Source: Chryseobacterium ginsenosidimutans
GTDB taxonomy: Bacteria > Bacteroidota > Bacteroidia > Flavobacteriales > Weeksellaceae
Length of the DNA stretch: 64,000 bases
Direction of reading: 5' to 3'
Assembly (NCBI RefSeq): GCF_030823405.1
Contig: NZ_JAUSXC010000001.1
Coordinates: forward strand, 4,199,001 to 4,263,000
Position numbers and translations under genes: made by a program. Position 1 is the stretch's first letter, and each line of letters starts with the position of its first letter. The notes below the pieces were generated by a model. It searched no databases, was not told the DNA's origin, and saw nothing but the letters and a program-made list of their open reading frames with translations. Shown here in pieces: positions 15,367-24,696 of this stretch.

Positions 15367-17280
15367 ATGGAGAATTTAGTATATGCAATAATACTTTTAC
15401 CACTTTTAGGGTTTCTTATAAACGGTTTATTCGGGAAAAGTCTTCCAAAAATTGTTGTTGGAAGCTTGGCTACGGCAATGGTTTTTATACCTTTCTGTAT
15501 CGCAGTAAGCATTTTCATGAATTTCGATTCTGAGAGTCCTGCCGTAGTTGTAAAAGCTTTTGAATGGTTTCGAGTAAATGGAGTTCAGATTAATTTCGGA
15601 TTCCAGATTGATCAGTTATCATTAATGATGATTATGATCATTACAGGTATCGGTTCTTTGATCCACCTGTACTCTATCGGATATATGAGCCACGATAAAG
15701 GTTTCTATAAGTTTTTCACTTATCTGAATCTATTTATCTTCTCAATGTTATTATTAGTAATGGGAAGCAACTATCTTATCCTGTTCATCGGATGGGAAGG
15801 TGTAGGTCTTTGTTCTTACTTATTGATTGGATTCTGGTACACTAATGAAGAATACGGTAAAGCAGCAAGAAAAGCTTTCATCATGAACAGAATTGGTGAC
15901 CTTGCGTTATTGATTGGTATTTTCATGATCGCTTCTCAGACAAATGCTTTAGATTATATTTCTGTAGCGCAAAACGCTTCAAAATTTGAATTAGACGGAT
16001 CTGTAATTATCTTTATTACAGCGAGTTTATTTATCGGTGCTACCGGTAAGTCTGCTCAGGTTCCTTTATATACATGGTTACCTGACGCGATGGCTGGTCC
16101 GACTCCTGTTTCTGCATTAATTCACGCGGCGACTATGGTTACTGCAGGTATTTATTTAGTAGTAAGATCAAACTTCTTATTTACTTTAGCACCAACGGTT
16201 CAGGACGGAATCTTATTAATCGGATTCTTAACGGCAGCTTTAGCAGGATTCTATGCACTTCGTCAAAACGATATTAAAAAAGTATTAGCATATTCTACAG
16301 TTTCACAACTTGGATTTATGTTTATTGCTTTAGGCCTTGGAGCTTATACAACGGCTATGTTCCACGTAATGACACACGCCTTCTTCAAAGCATTGTTATT
16401 CTTGGGAGCAGGTTCTGTAATCCACGCAATGAGCAACGAGCAGGATATGCGTTTCATGGGAGGTCTTAAAAAATATATTCCTATTACACACGCTACTTTC
16501 CTTATAGGAACATTGGCGATCTCAGGATTCCCTTTATTATCAGGGATGATTTCTAAAGACGAAATTTTAGTAGCAGCTTTTTCTAAGAATCCAATTTATT
16601 GGGTATTTTTATTCATTTTAGCTGCTGTTACTGCAACATATATGTTCAGATTATATTATCTGACTTTCCACGGAGAGTTCAGAGGTACTGAAGAGCAAAA
16701 ACATCATTTACATGAAAGCCCGTCAAATATGACAATCCCATTGATCGTATTGGCTATTCTTTCTGTTTTAGGTGGTTTAATTAATCTTCCTCACTTCATT
16801 GGACACGGTCATTATGCAAAATTAATGGAGTGGTTGAAACCTGTTCTTACTGAGGAAAGCTTTAAACAAATGGAAACTACTCTTTCGGGAGTTCCGTTTG
16901 GTACTGAAATGATTCTTTTAGGAGCAACTGTTGCAATGTTCTTCTGCGTTTGGTTTATTGTTAAAAATACTTATGTGAATAAGAAAAAACAAGCCTTGCC
17001 CGAAGAGCAATACACAGGATGGGAAAAACTGTCTGCTAAAAAATTATATGTTGACGAACTTTACAATGCATTAATTGTAAAAACTGTTGAAGGATTAGGA
17101 CGTGGAGGAAAGATGTTTGATAAAGGTGTTCTTGATCGTGTTGTAGACTTCGTAGGTGAAGGCGCTGAAGACAGCGGAAAAGCTATGAAGCGTATTCAAA
17201 ACGGAAATGTTGAGAACTACATTCTTATCATGTCTTTAGCTGTGGGAATTATACTGATTGTTAACTTTATATTACAATAA
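15367..17280 (+). CDS. nuoL: NADH-quinone oxidoreductase subunit L
   Basis: The distal antiporter-like proton-pumping subunit, 637 residues. Signatures include LFIGWEGVGLCSYLLIG with its key Glu, WLPDAMAGPTPVSALIHAATMV with the central helix break, and DIKKVLAYSTVSQLGFM. The C-terminus carries the long lateral-helix region and a final transmembrane anchor (ILIMSLAVGIILIV). The last base of its stop is the first of the nuoM ATG. Confidence 0.96.
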   Translation: MENLVYAIILLPLLGFLINGLFGKSLPKIVVGSLATAMVFIPFCIAVSIFMNFDSESPAVVVKAFEWFRVNGVQINFGFQIDQLSLMMIMIITGIGSLIHLYSIGYMSHDKGFYKFFTYLNLFIFSMLLLVMGSNYLILFIGWEGVGLCSYLLIGFWYTNEEYGKAARKAFIMNRIGDLALLIGIFMIASQTNALDYISVAQNASKFELDGSVIIFITASLFIGATGKSAQVPLYTWLPDAMAGPTPVSALIHAATMVTAGIYLVVRSNFLFTLAPTVQDGILLIGFLTAALAGFYALRQNDIKKVLAYSTVSQLGFMFIALGLGAYTTAMFHVMTHAFFKALLFLGAGSVIHAMSNEQDMRFMGGLKKYIPITHATFLIGTLAISGFPLLSGMISKDEILVAAFSKNPIYWVFLFILAAVTATYMFRLYYLTFHGEFRGTEEQKHHLHESPSNMTIPLIVLAILSVLGGLINLPHFIGHGHYAKLMEWLKPVLTEESFKQMETTLSGVPFGTEMILLGATVAMFFCVWFIVKNTYVNKKKQALPEEQYTGWEKLSAKKLYVDELYNALIVKTVEGLGRGGKMFDKGVLDRVVDFVGEGAEDSGKAMKRIQNGNVENYILIMSLAVGIILIVNFILQ

Positions 17281-18773
17281 TGTCTGGTTTATTATTAACA
17301 TTATTACTATTACCTCTAGTAGGTTCGGGATTAGTTTTTGCATGGAAGAGTAATTCCAGCAAATATTTGGCACTGGGGATCGCATTGATTCAAATGCTTG
17401 TAACCTTCTATATCGCAGCGGATTTCGATTTCACTCCGACTGTCGATAGCGTGTTGCAGCATGAGATCAACTACCCGTGGTCACAGTTTATGAAGAGTTC
17501 TCTACACTTCGGTATCGATGGGATGAGTTTACTTCTTTTATTGTTGACTAATATTTTAGCGCCAATCATTATTTTATCTTCTTTTAACGAAAATGTAAGC
17601 TACAGAAATACATTCTATGGTTTGATTTTACTGATGCAGTTCGGTTTAGTAGGAGTTTTCACTTCGCTTGACGGATTATTATTTTACATTTTCTGGGAAG
17701 TAACTTTGATTCCGATCTGGTTTATTGCCGGACTTTGGGGTCAGGAAAATAAAAGATTTGAATTCACTACGAAATTCTTTGTCTATACATTCGTTGGGTC
17801 ATTATTTATGTTAGCCGGGTTGATTTATGTTTACAATCACTCTGCATCATTTGCATTAACTGATCTATACAATGCTCAATTAAATGAAACACAACAGACC
17901 GTGGTATTCTGGTTTATTTTCTTTGCTTTTGCAGTAAAATTACCGGTCTTTCCTCTCCACACCTGGCAACCGGACACATATACATATTCACCAACTCAAG
18001 GCTCGATGCTTTTATCAGGTATCATGCTTAAAATGGCGATTTATGGAGTTATGCGTTATTTATTACCAATCACTCCCCTTCCGATTGCAGGAATATCAGG
18101 GCAGATTGTAATTATCCTTGCCATTGTAGGAATTGTTCACGGGGCATTAATTGCTATCATTCAGACTGATATGAAGAGAATCATTGCGTATTCTTCTTTT
18201 TCTCACGTTGGATTAATGGTTGCGGGTATTTTTGCTTCTGCAGTAATTACTTTAAGGGGAACTTTCAATATTGAAGGTGCTGAAGGTGCTTTGGTACAGA
18301 CTTTCGCTCACGGTATCAACGTGGTGGGTCTATTTTATTGTTGTGACATTTTGTACAAAAGATTTAAGTCAAGAGACATCAGACAAATGGGGGGTCTTGC
18401 AAAAGTAGCTCCGAAGTTTGCGGTATTGTTCTTAATCATTATATTAGGTTCAATGGGAGTTCCATTGACTAATGGATTCATCGGAGAATTTATTTTGTTG
18501 AAATCGGTATATGATTTTAACGGATTGGCAGCTGTAATTGCCGGTCTTACGATTATTCTTGCAGCAGTATATTTATTGAGATTCTACGGAAAAGCAATGT
18601 TTGGTCAAGGCGATGATGCAGTTTTAAGTACCGTAAAAGATGTATCTGCAGTAGAATTCTCTGTATTGGCAAGTTTAGCGGTTTTTGTGATTGTACTTGG
18701 TATTTTCCCACAGCCGATAATCGAAATGGTGAATAGTTCGTTGAAGTTTATCTACCAATCAATGGTAAGCTAA
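17280..18773 (+). CDS. nuoM: NADH-quinone oxidoreductase subunit M
   Basis: Second antiporter-like proton-pumping subunit, 497 residues, about 14 helices. Visible signatures are FYIFWEVTLIPIWFI with the pumping Glu, FPLHTWQPDTYTYSPTQGSMLLSG, and DMKRIIAYSSFSHVGLM. Overlaps nuoL by one base; 16 bases to nuoN. Confidence 0.96.
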   Translation: MSGLLLTLLLLPLVGSGLVFAWKSNSSKYLALGIALIQMLVTFYIAADFDFTPTVDSVLQHEINYPWSQFMKSSLHFGIDGMSLLLLLLTNILAPIIILSSFNENVSYRNTFYGLILLMQFGLVGVFTSLDGLLFYIFWEVTLIPIWFIAGLWGQENKRFEFTTKFFVYTFVGSLFMLAGLIYVYNHSASFALTDLYNAQLNETQQTVVFWFIFFAFAVKLPVFPLHTWQPDTYTYSPTQGSMLLSGIMLKMAIYGVMRYLLPITPLPIAGISGQIVIILAIVGIVHGALIAIIQTDMKRIIAYSSFSHVGLMVAGIFASAVITLRGTFNIEGAEGALVQTFAHGINVVGLFYCCDILYKRFKSRDIRQMGGLAKVAPKFAVLFLIIILGSMGVPLTNGFIGEFILLKSVYDFNGLAAVIAGLTIILAAVYLLRFYGKAMFGQGDDAVLSTVKDVSAVEFSVLASLAVFVIVLGIFPQPIIEMVNSSLKFIYQSMVS

Positions 18774-18789
18774 TTTGATATTTTAAAAA

Positions 18790-20175
18790 ATGAGTGTTTT
18801 AATTATTGTTTTCCTAACGGCAGTTGTTGCGTTATTTTCAGGAGTTTTTGAACAAGGGAAATTCGCAAGATACATTGGGATTTTGGGATTAATCATCGCA
18901 TTATTTGTAAGTTTCATGCCAGAATGTGCTTTTTTCGAAAAGTACAGACACATGTATGAGTATACTGCAAATACTGCTTTATTTACTAAAATATCAATCG
19001 TAACCACATTATTACTATTCTTTTTGGGAGGTTTTGCGTTTAGCAACCACAGAAGCCACCAGTCAGAATTATATGCATTGATGCTTTTTGCTCTTTGCGG
19101 TGGTATTATCCTTTTCGGATACCAAAATTTAGTTACCCTATTCTTAGGAGTTGAAATCCTTTCTATTCCTTTATATGTAATGGCGGGAGCTAATAAAACT
19201 GATTTAAGATCGAACGAAGCTTCAATCAAATATTTCTTAATGGGTGCATTTGCGACAGGTTTCTTACTTTTCGGTATTGCATTTATTTATGGAAGTACAG
19301 GAAGTTTTGATCTATATAAAATCCAGGATTTTGGAGTTACACATCCTAAAGATGCTATGTTCATTTTAGGAGTTCTGTTAATCCTTTGTGCATTAGCATT
19401 CAAAGTAGCATTAGCACCTTTCCACATGTGGAGTCCTGATGTTTATTACGGTGCGCCTTCATTAATCACAGCTTTTATGGCGAGTGTTGTAAAGATCTCA
19501 GGATTTTTTGCATTATTCAGATTAATGACCATCGGATTTGGAGGAGTTACCGAAGAATGGATCAATGTGTTCGGAGTATTCTTAATCATCACATTACTTT
19601 TGGCAAACGTTATGGGACTTGCTCAGACGAATGCAAAAAGAATGTTGGCATACTCTTCAGTTTCTCACGCAGGATATATCGGGTTGGTTTTCTTCGGAAT
19701 GACAAGCCTTTCTACTTATAATTTAGCATTCTATTTATTTGCTTATGCTTTATCAACAGTAGGAGTTTTTATGTGTCTGATTTATGTTGAAAAGCTAAAA
19801 CGAGAAACTTCTTTCGGAGCTTTCAAAGGATTGGCAAAATCTGAACCTTTATTGGCAACTGTAGCGGCTATTTCTATGCTTTCAATGGCTGGAGTTCCGT
19901 TAACGGCCGGTTTTATGGGGAAATTTGCTTTATTCTCTCAGGCGATGAATTCTAACCACGGAGTTTTCCTGGTATTAGTTGCGGTTTTAGGTTCTGCAGT
20001 TTCAATTGCCTATTACTTAAGATTAATCATCTCAATGTTTTTCTTCAAAGAAAGTACATTCAAATCTTCAGAGAAAGTAACGCTTACTTACAATATTGTC
20101 GCCGTATTTGTTATCGCTTCAATTATTGTTTTAGGAGTTTTCCCTGATCTGTTTGCGAGACAGTTCGGATTGTAA
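18790..20175 (+). CDS. nuoN: NADH-quinone oxidoreductase subunit N
   Basis: Third antiporter-like subunit, 461 residues. The markers are FLGVEILSIPLYVMAG, the lysine helix FKVALAPFHMWSPDVYYGAP, and NAKRMLAYSSVSHAGYI. It is the last nuo gene, with a strong terminator 20 bases after the stop. Confidence 0.96.
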   Translation: MSVLIIVFLTAVVALFSGVFEQGKFARYIGILGLIIALFVSFMPECAFFEKYRHMYEYTANTALFTKISIVTTLLLFFLGGFAFSNHRSHQSELYALMLFALCGGIILFGYQNLVTLFLGVEILSIPLYVMAGANKTDLRSNEASIKYFLMGAFATGFLLFGIAFIYGSTGSFDLYKIQDFGVTHPKDAMFILGVLLILCALAFKVALAPFHMWSPDVYYGAPSLITAFMASVVKISGFFALFRLMTIGFGGVTEEWINVFGVFLIITLLLANVMGLAQTNAKRMLAYSSVSHAGYIGLVFFGMTSLSTYNLAFYLFAYALSTVGVFMCLIYVEKLKRETSFGAFKGLAKSEPLLATVAAISMLSMAGVPLTAGFMGKFALFSQAMNSNHGVFLVLVAVLGSAVSIAYYLRLIISMFFFKESTFKSSEKVTLTYNIVAVFVIASIIVLGVFPDLFARQFGL

Positions 20176-20195
20176 AAAGTCACATCAAAAAATAT

Positions 20196-20228
20196 AAAAC
20201 CACAACATTGATGTTGTGGTTTTTTTTT
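20196..20228 (+). terminator. Terminator of the nuo operon
   Basis: A 13-bp stem, AAAACCACAACAT with its complement, a TG loop and a run of T down to 20228. Confidence 0.9.
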
Positions 20229-20251
20229 AACTTTACTCTAAATTTCAGCCT

Positions 20252-22564
20252 TTGTCAAATCTTTACAAAAAAGACGCTCCCTTTCAGGTATTTATTTCTT
20301 TCAAAAAGTATTTGGATGTATTAGAACACATCCGTTATAATGACCGTTTGGAATATCGGGTTAACTATGCCGAATCGCTTATCGAGAAAACAAAAAATTT
20401 TCAGGAGCTTAGAGACGGCTTTCAGGAGGTCTCTTTATTGGAAAAAAATGAAGAACTTATCAGACTTTTATTGGCTGATCTCTTCCCTACCGGACTGACA
20501 AATAATGAAATAAAAGCGGCAAGTATTCCTTTATCCAATATTACGTTTAATTATACCGAAAGATTCAAAGATATTCTTAAAGATGCAGGAAAAGACTTCG
20601 AGATAGAGCTTAGAAATATTGATGATAACGAGTTTTATGTATTTTGCTGCTGCCTGATTTTACAAAGTTATTTCAAGCGGGATATAAAAAGTACAATTCC
20701 TTTTTATTATGACATTCCGAATCAACAGGGAATTATGAAGCACTATAAAATTTCTGTAAATGCAGATTTTACAGAAGTTATTCCAACAAAAGGCACAAAA
20801 ATTCCATCTGAAGAAGTGATAGATATGCTGCTTGAAAATTTGGATGATTTCAAGCTTTGGAAAAAATATTTCCCTTCAAAATCATGGATTTTAAAAGGCT
20901 TTTCGATTGTTTCTCTTGTTGACTGCACTTCAGAAGTAGCATTATCCGATCTGAAATCAAGCATGATCAGTATCGATCCGGAAAACCTTTCTCCGGACGA
21001 AAACCTGGTGGAAATTTTTAAATCTTATTTTGATGTTGCCCAGCTTAATTTTGGACTCATGCTTTTCAACAAAAAAGATCAGAGATTAGAAAAACTTCCG
21101 ATTTATGAAAACCTTTTTACCAACCATATTCTGGATTTTTGGATCAATACTTTTGATGAAGAAACAAGAAAAAGTACTTTTGAAAATTTAAACCATAATT
21201 CCAGGCCTATCGTTGTTTCTAATGTTGAAAATTTGGACCATCAGATAAAGTCTCTTGAATCTTTTAAAATTTTAAAGGATAACAATATCAACAGTTTCAT
21301 GGTGATTCCGATTATGAGAGACAATGATTTGCTGGCGATAATGGAATTCACATCACCAATTGCCAATAGTTTCAACGGATTGAAACTGAAGAAAATGGAG
21401 TTTTTCACAGACATGATTTTATTTTCTTTAAACCGTTTCAGTTTTGAAAAAAATTATCAGATCGAGGCTATTATCCAAAGAGAATATACAACCATTCACG
21501 ATAGTGTTGTCTGGAAATTCCGAAATGAAGCAGAAAAATATTTCAATGCTTCGCTTGGAAAAAAAATATACACCTTAAAACAGATTGCCTTTAAAAATCT
21601 TACCCCGCTTTTTGGTTTTTCGGATATCCGTGCGTCTTCAGATAAGCGTTTTAATTTAATGCTTGAAGATCTTAATCAGCAGATTGATTGTCTTCATGAG
21701 ATTTTTTCTCTTATTAATTCAGATTCGGAAAAATATTTATTAGCTCTGGATATTTTTGAAAATGAATTGAATAATGAAATAAAAGCCGACAGCGAACAGC
21801 GTTTCCAAAGGGTGTTAAGAGAAGAAATTCACCCTTTCTTACAGGCAAAATTAGAAATAAAATCTTCCAGTGAAGTAAAAGCAAAGATCAAAGATTATTT
21901 TGCACAGGTTTTCACTCAAAATGATCTATTTTATGCCAACAGAAAAAGTCTGGACGATTCTATAACTTTATTAAACAGGAAATTAGCAGATCTACTGGAT
22001 GAAGGTCAGGTAAAAGCTCAGCTTATTTTTCCACATTATTATGAAAGATTTAAATCGGATGGAGTTGAGCATAATTTATATACAGGCCAAAATATTGCAC
22101 CGGAACTTCCCTATAATTCAAAAGTTGTTCACAAGCTCAGATATTGGCAGCTGAAAACAATTTGTAATATGGAACAAGAATTCCAGATCTTTAAAAAAGA
22201 CCTTCCGATTTGTTTGGATATTGCTTCATTAATCTTTGTTTATAATGAAAAAATAGATATCCGCTTCAGAATGGATGAAAAGCGATTTGACGTAGATGGA
22301 GCCTACAATTCTTACTACGAAATTATCAAAAAGCGATTGGATAAAGCCCATGTAAAAGATACTACAGAAAGAATTACCTGTCCCGGCAAAATAACAATCG
22401 TTTATTTCGGAATGGAAAACCAAAAAGAATATCTGGAATATATCAATAAATTACAGAAAAAAAACGTGCTGCAAAACGATATTGAATTTTTAAAAGTAGA
22501 AGATTTACAGGGAATTACCGGTCTTCTTGCATTGAGAGTTTCAATAAGCAAGATTAGTCTATAA
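20252..22564 (+). CDS. Large GAF-domain-like cytoplasmic protein
   Basis: A 770-residue protein with a TTG start (20252-20254); the next in-frame Met is near residue 162, too far in. No signal peptide or membrane helix is visible. Residues about 245-420 read like a GAF sensor domain (FGLMLFNKKDQRLEKLP, then SFMVIPIMRDNDLLAIMEF). The rest is helical and unrecognised. Flavobacteriia have similar unnamed GAF proteins. The ligand and output are unknown; no kinase, cyclase or DNA-binding domain can be seen. Its 3' end overlaps the convergent bestrophin gene by 11 bases. Confidence 0.7.
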   Translation: MSNLYKKDAPFQVFISFKKYLDVLEHIRYNDRLEYRVNYAESLIEKTKNFQELRDGFQEVSLLEKNEELIRLLLADLFPTGLTNNEIKAASIPLSNITFNYTERFKDILKDAGKDFEIELRNIDDNEFYVFCCCLILQSYFKRDIKSTIPFYYDIPNQQGIMKHYKISVNADFTEVIPTKGTKIPSEEVIDMLLENLDDFKLWKKYFPSKSWILKGFSIVSLVDCTSEVALSDLKSSMISIDPENLSPDENLVEIFKSYFDVAQLNFGLMLFNKKDQRLEKLPIYENLFTNHILDFWINTFDEETRKSTFENLNHNSRPIVVSNVENLDHQIKSLESFKILKDNNINSFMVIPIMRDNDLLAIMEFTSPIANSFNGLKLKKMEFFTDMILFSLNRFSFEKNYQIEAIIQREYTTIHDSVVWKFRNEAEKYFNASLGKKIYTLKQIAFKNLTPLFGFSDIRASSDKRFNLMLEDLNQQIDCLHEIFSLINSDSEKYLLALDIFENELNNEIKADSEQRFQRVLREEIHPFLQAKLEIKSSSEVKAKIKDYFAQVFTQNDLFYANRKSLDDSITLLNRKLADLLDEGQVKAQLIFPHYYERFKSDGVEHNLYTGQNIAPELPYNSKVVHKLRYWQLKTICNMEQEFQIFKKDLPICLDIASLIFVYNEKIDIRFRMDEKRFDVDGAYNSYYEIIKKRLDKAHVKDTTERITCPGKITIVYFGMENQKEYLEYINKLQKKNVLQNDIEFLKVEDLQGITGLLALRVSISKISL

Positions 22565-23468
22565 AATAAGAATCTGCTTTTTTTAATTCATCCTGCGGAA
22601 TTTCTGCCTGTTCAAAAATAGAAAACTCAATTGATCTGCAAATACTGTTCAAAGCAAGATCATTTTCTTCTTCGCCAAAAGGTTCGCCAATTTCCTGAAT
22701 AATAGCTTCTAATGCAATAAAAGTATAGCTGATTAAAAGGACAATTAAGGGCATCATCCAGTCAAGTGTATCAACCAACCCGAAAGGGAGCCAAAAACAA
22801 TATAAATAAACCGTTCGGTGCAGCAAAATAGTATAAGCAAACGGTAAAGGAGTATTGCAAATTCTCTCACAACCACCAGAAATACTAGAAAACTGGTTCA
22901 ATTGATGATCCAACTGAACCAAAACAATCGTATCAATATTCCCTTTTTTGTGTTGGTCTTTAAACCATTCTGCAATAAAACTTAGAATTATACTGGGAAT
23001 AAATTTTTTATTATTTAATTTCTCAACCTGGTCAGAAGAAAGTAATCTCGAAAGATGTTCAGTTCCCGATTTACCTCTTAACTGATAATTTAAAGACCAG
23101 CTGAAAGCAGAAATCATTTTTATAACTTCCTGTTTTTCTTCGTTTGACGGACCATCTACAAGAGAAAAAATCTGTCTCGTTAAAGATCTTGTTTCAACAA
23201 CCAATAAGCCCCAGAGTTTTCTTCCTTCCCAGTAACGATCATAGCTTGCGGAATTGCAGAATCCCATAAAAATTGCCAATGCCAAGCCGATCAGCGTAAA
23301 AATAGTGGGATTAAGATGAACTTTATAGTCGAAGATCCTTCCTTTAAAAAAATAGATCGCCAAAGAAAATACCATAATGATAACCAGCTGAACAACTATT
23401 TTCTTCAACACAGAACCTCTCCATATGAAAAGCATTCTCAGCCAGTTTACACGCTGTCTTACAATCAT
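22554..23468 (-). CDS. Bestrophin-family anion channel
   Basis: The 304-residue protein belongs to the bestrophin/UPF0187 family, pentameric chloride-type channels of the membrane. Signatures seen are MGFCNSASYDRYWEGRKLWG after the first helices, ISGGCERICNTPLPFAYT, and the acidic EIGEPFGEEENDLAL before the C-terminus. Membrane segments are near 26-42, 55-70, 213-230 and 236-255. It starts 16 bases after the stop of the HD-PycTM gene on the same strand, so the two are likely one transcript. Confidence 0.88.
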   Translation of the reverse strand: MIVRQRVNWLRMLFIWRGSVLKKIVVQLVIIMVFSLAIYFFKGRIFDYKVHLNPTIFTLIGLALAIFMGFCNSASYDRYWEGRKLWGLLVVETRSLTRQIFSLVDGPSNEEKQEVIKMISAFSWSLNYQLRGKSGTEHLSRLLSSDQVEKLNNKKFIPSIILSFIAEWFKDQHKKGNIDTIVLVQLDHQLNQFSSISGGCERICNTPLPFAYTILLHRTVYLYCFWLPFGLVDTLDWMMPLIVLLISYTFIALEAIIQEIGEPFGEEENDLALNSICRSIEFSIFEQAEIPQDELKKADSYFID

Positions 23469-23484
23469 TTTTTAGGCTAAAAAT

Positions 23485-24669
23485 TTAAAGCGAAAGAAAA
23501 GCATATCCAAAAGATAATACCGAAATAATAATTCCGGCCATAAAAATCTGATAGGTTATTGATAAAAGCCTGTATTTCCTGTCTAAAACTTTACCCAGAT
23601 AATATAAATCTTTCACCATAGAATCGTAAATATAATCACGGTCTTTGATAAGAACATTCATTGCATCCTGATAATCATCAAAAATCATTCTGTTAAAATT
23701 CCCGAAGAATAAAAGATTTACTTTTCTGTCAGCAACATCCTGTAAGGTAAATCTCGCTTTTGTAACATTTGGCTTTGTAGATAAAATAGCAAAAATAATC
23801 GTTAAAACAGCAGATAATAACAGAATAAAACTAGGAATAATTAAATGTGAATTCTTAGGCGTATCCAGTTTCGGAACTAAAACAGAAAGACAAACCGAGA
23901 TGATAATTGCATTTACAGAAAGTAGAATATTCGCTTTACTGTCAGCAATATCACTCAATCGGGTATGATTGCTTAGAGTTACTCTAAACAAAGTATCCAC
24001 ACTTCGGTCGGATTTGGGTTCTTTTTCTTTATCTTTTTTATTTTCAGAATTGTCTTTTTTGCCGTCTTTTTTATCTTCCTCTTTTTCCAGTTTTTTCTCT
24101 ATTTTCTTAATATTTTTCTCTTTCAGAGACTGCCAGTTTGCTTTTGCATAATCTGTATAAAATTTATGCTTATTTTTCAGCATCTCAAGATTCCCGGCAT
24201 TCCATTCATCATTAGAAAAACATCGTACATTCGTCAGTTCCCATTCTTTTCTCAGGGCATCCGAAATATCATTGTAGTCGTGACCTGCAAAATGGCTGCA
24301 ATCAGCATCTTTTACAATCTGTTCTAAAAAATTTTGTGGATCGTAAGTAATTTTTGTTGCTAAAATTAATTTAGAAACATCCTCAATATAATCCTCAGGA
24401 TAATCTTCTTTTTGAAGAAAATCCTTCATGATCTTCACCCCTTCTTCCTCATGATTCTGTGCACATTCTATATATCCAGTATCATGAAACCAAAGTGCCA
24501 ACAGCACTTTTTCTTCATCTTCTTTGGAAACAGAAGAATTTTTAATAATTTCTTCCGCTTTGTTTACAGTATATGTAGTATGTATAAAATTATGATAAAA
24601 ATATACCGAAGATAACTTATCTTTGAATAAGATTTCGACATAATCTTTGGCTTTATGTAAAATATTCAT
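23485..24669 (-). CDS. HD phosphohydrolase fused to a PycTM (DUF5706) membrane domain
   Basis: 394 residues from ATG 24669 (a GTG one codon upstream is also possible). The N-terminal HD domain (1-180) keeps the metal residues H30, H62-D63 and D121 (FIHTTYT, WFHDTGY, VKDADC). A Lys/Glu-rich linker (183-222) joins it to a membrane domain: RLSDIADSKANILLSVNA (237-254), with helices near 248-266, 277-296 and 374-392. That pattern matches the PycTM/DUF5706 effector domain of Pycsar antiphage systems. HD domains usually hydrolyse phosphoesters, often cyclic nucleotides. No uridylate/cytidylate cyclase gene is nearby. The domain calls are by motif reading; a defence role is inference. Confidence 0.8.
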   Translation of the reverse strand: MNILHKAKDYVEILFKDKLSSVYFYHNFIHTTYTVNKAEEIIKNSSVSKEDEEKVLLALWFHDTGYIECAQNHEEEGVKIMKDFLQKEDYPEDYIEDVSKLILATKITYDPQNFLEQIVKDADCSHFAGHDYNDISDALRKEWELTNVRCFSNDEWNAGNLEMLKNKHKFYTDYAKANWQSLKEKNIKKIEKKLEKEEDKKDGKKDNSENKKDKEKEPKSDRSVDTLFRVTLSNHTRLSDIADSKANILLSVNAIIISVCLSVLVPKLDTPKNSHLIIPSFILLLSAVLTIIFAILSTKPNVTKARFTLQDVADRKVNLLFFGNFNRMIFDDYQDAMNVLIKDRDYIYDSMVKDLYYLGKVLDRKYRLLSITYQIFMAGIIISVLSFGYAFLSL

Positions 24670-24696
24670 CACCGAAATTTTGTTAATTGTAAATTT

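Noticed and set aside
22554..24669. A complete Pycsar antiphage system
   Set aside because: Only a PycTM-like effector domain is present, fused to HD. No PycC-type nucleotide cyclase gene is in the window, so a full system cannot be claimed.
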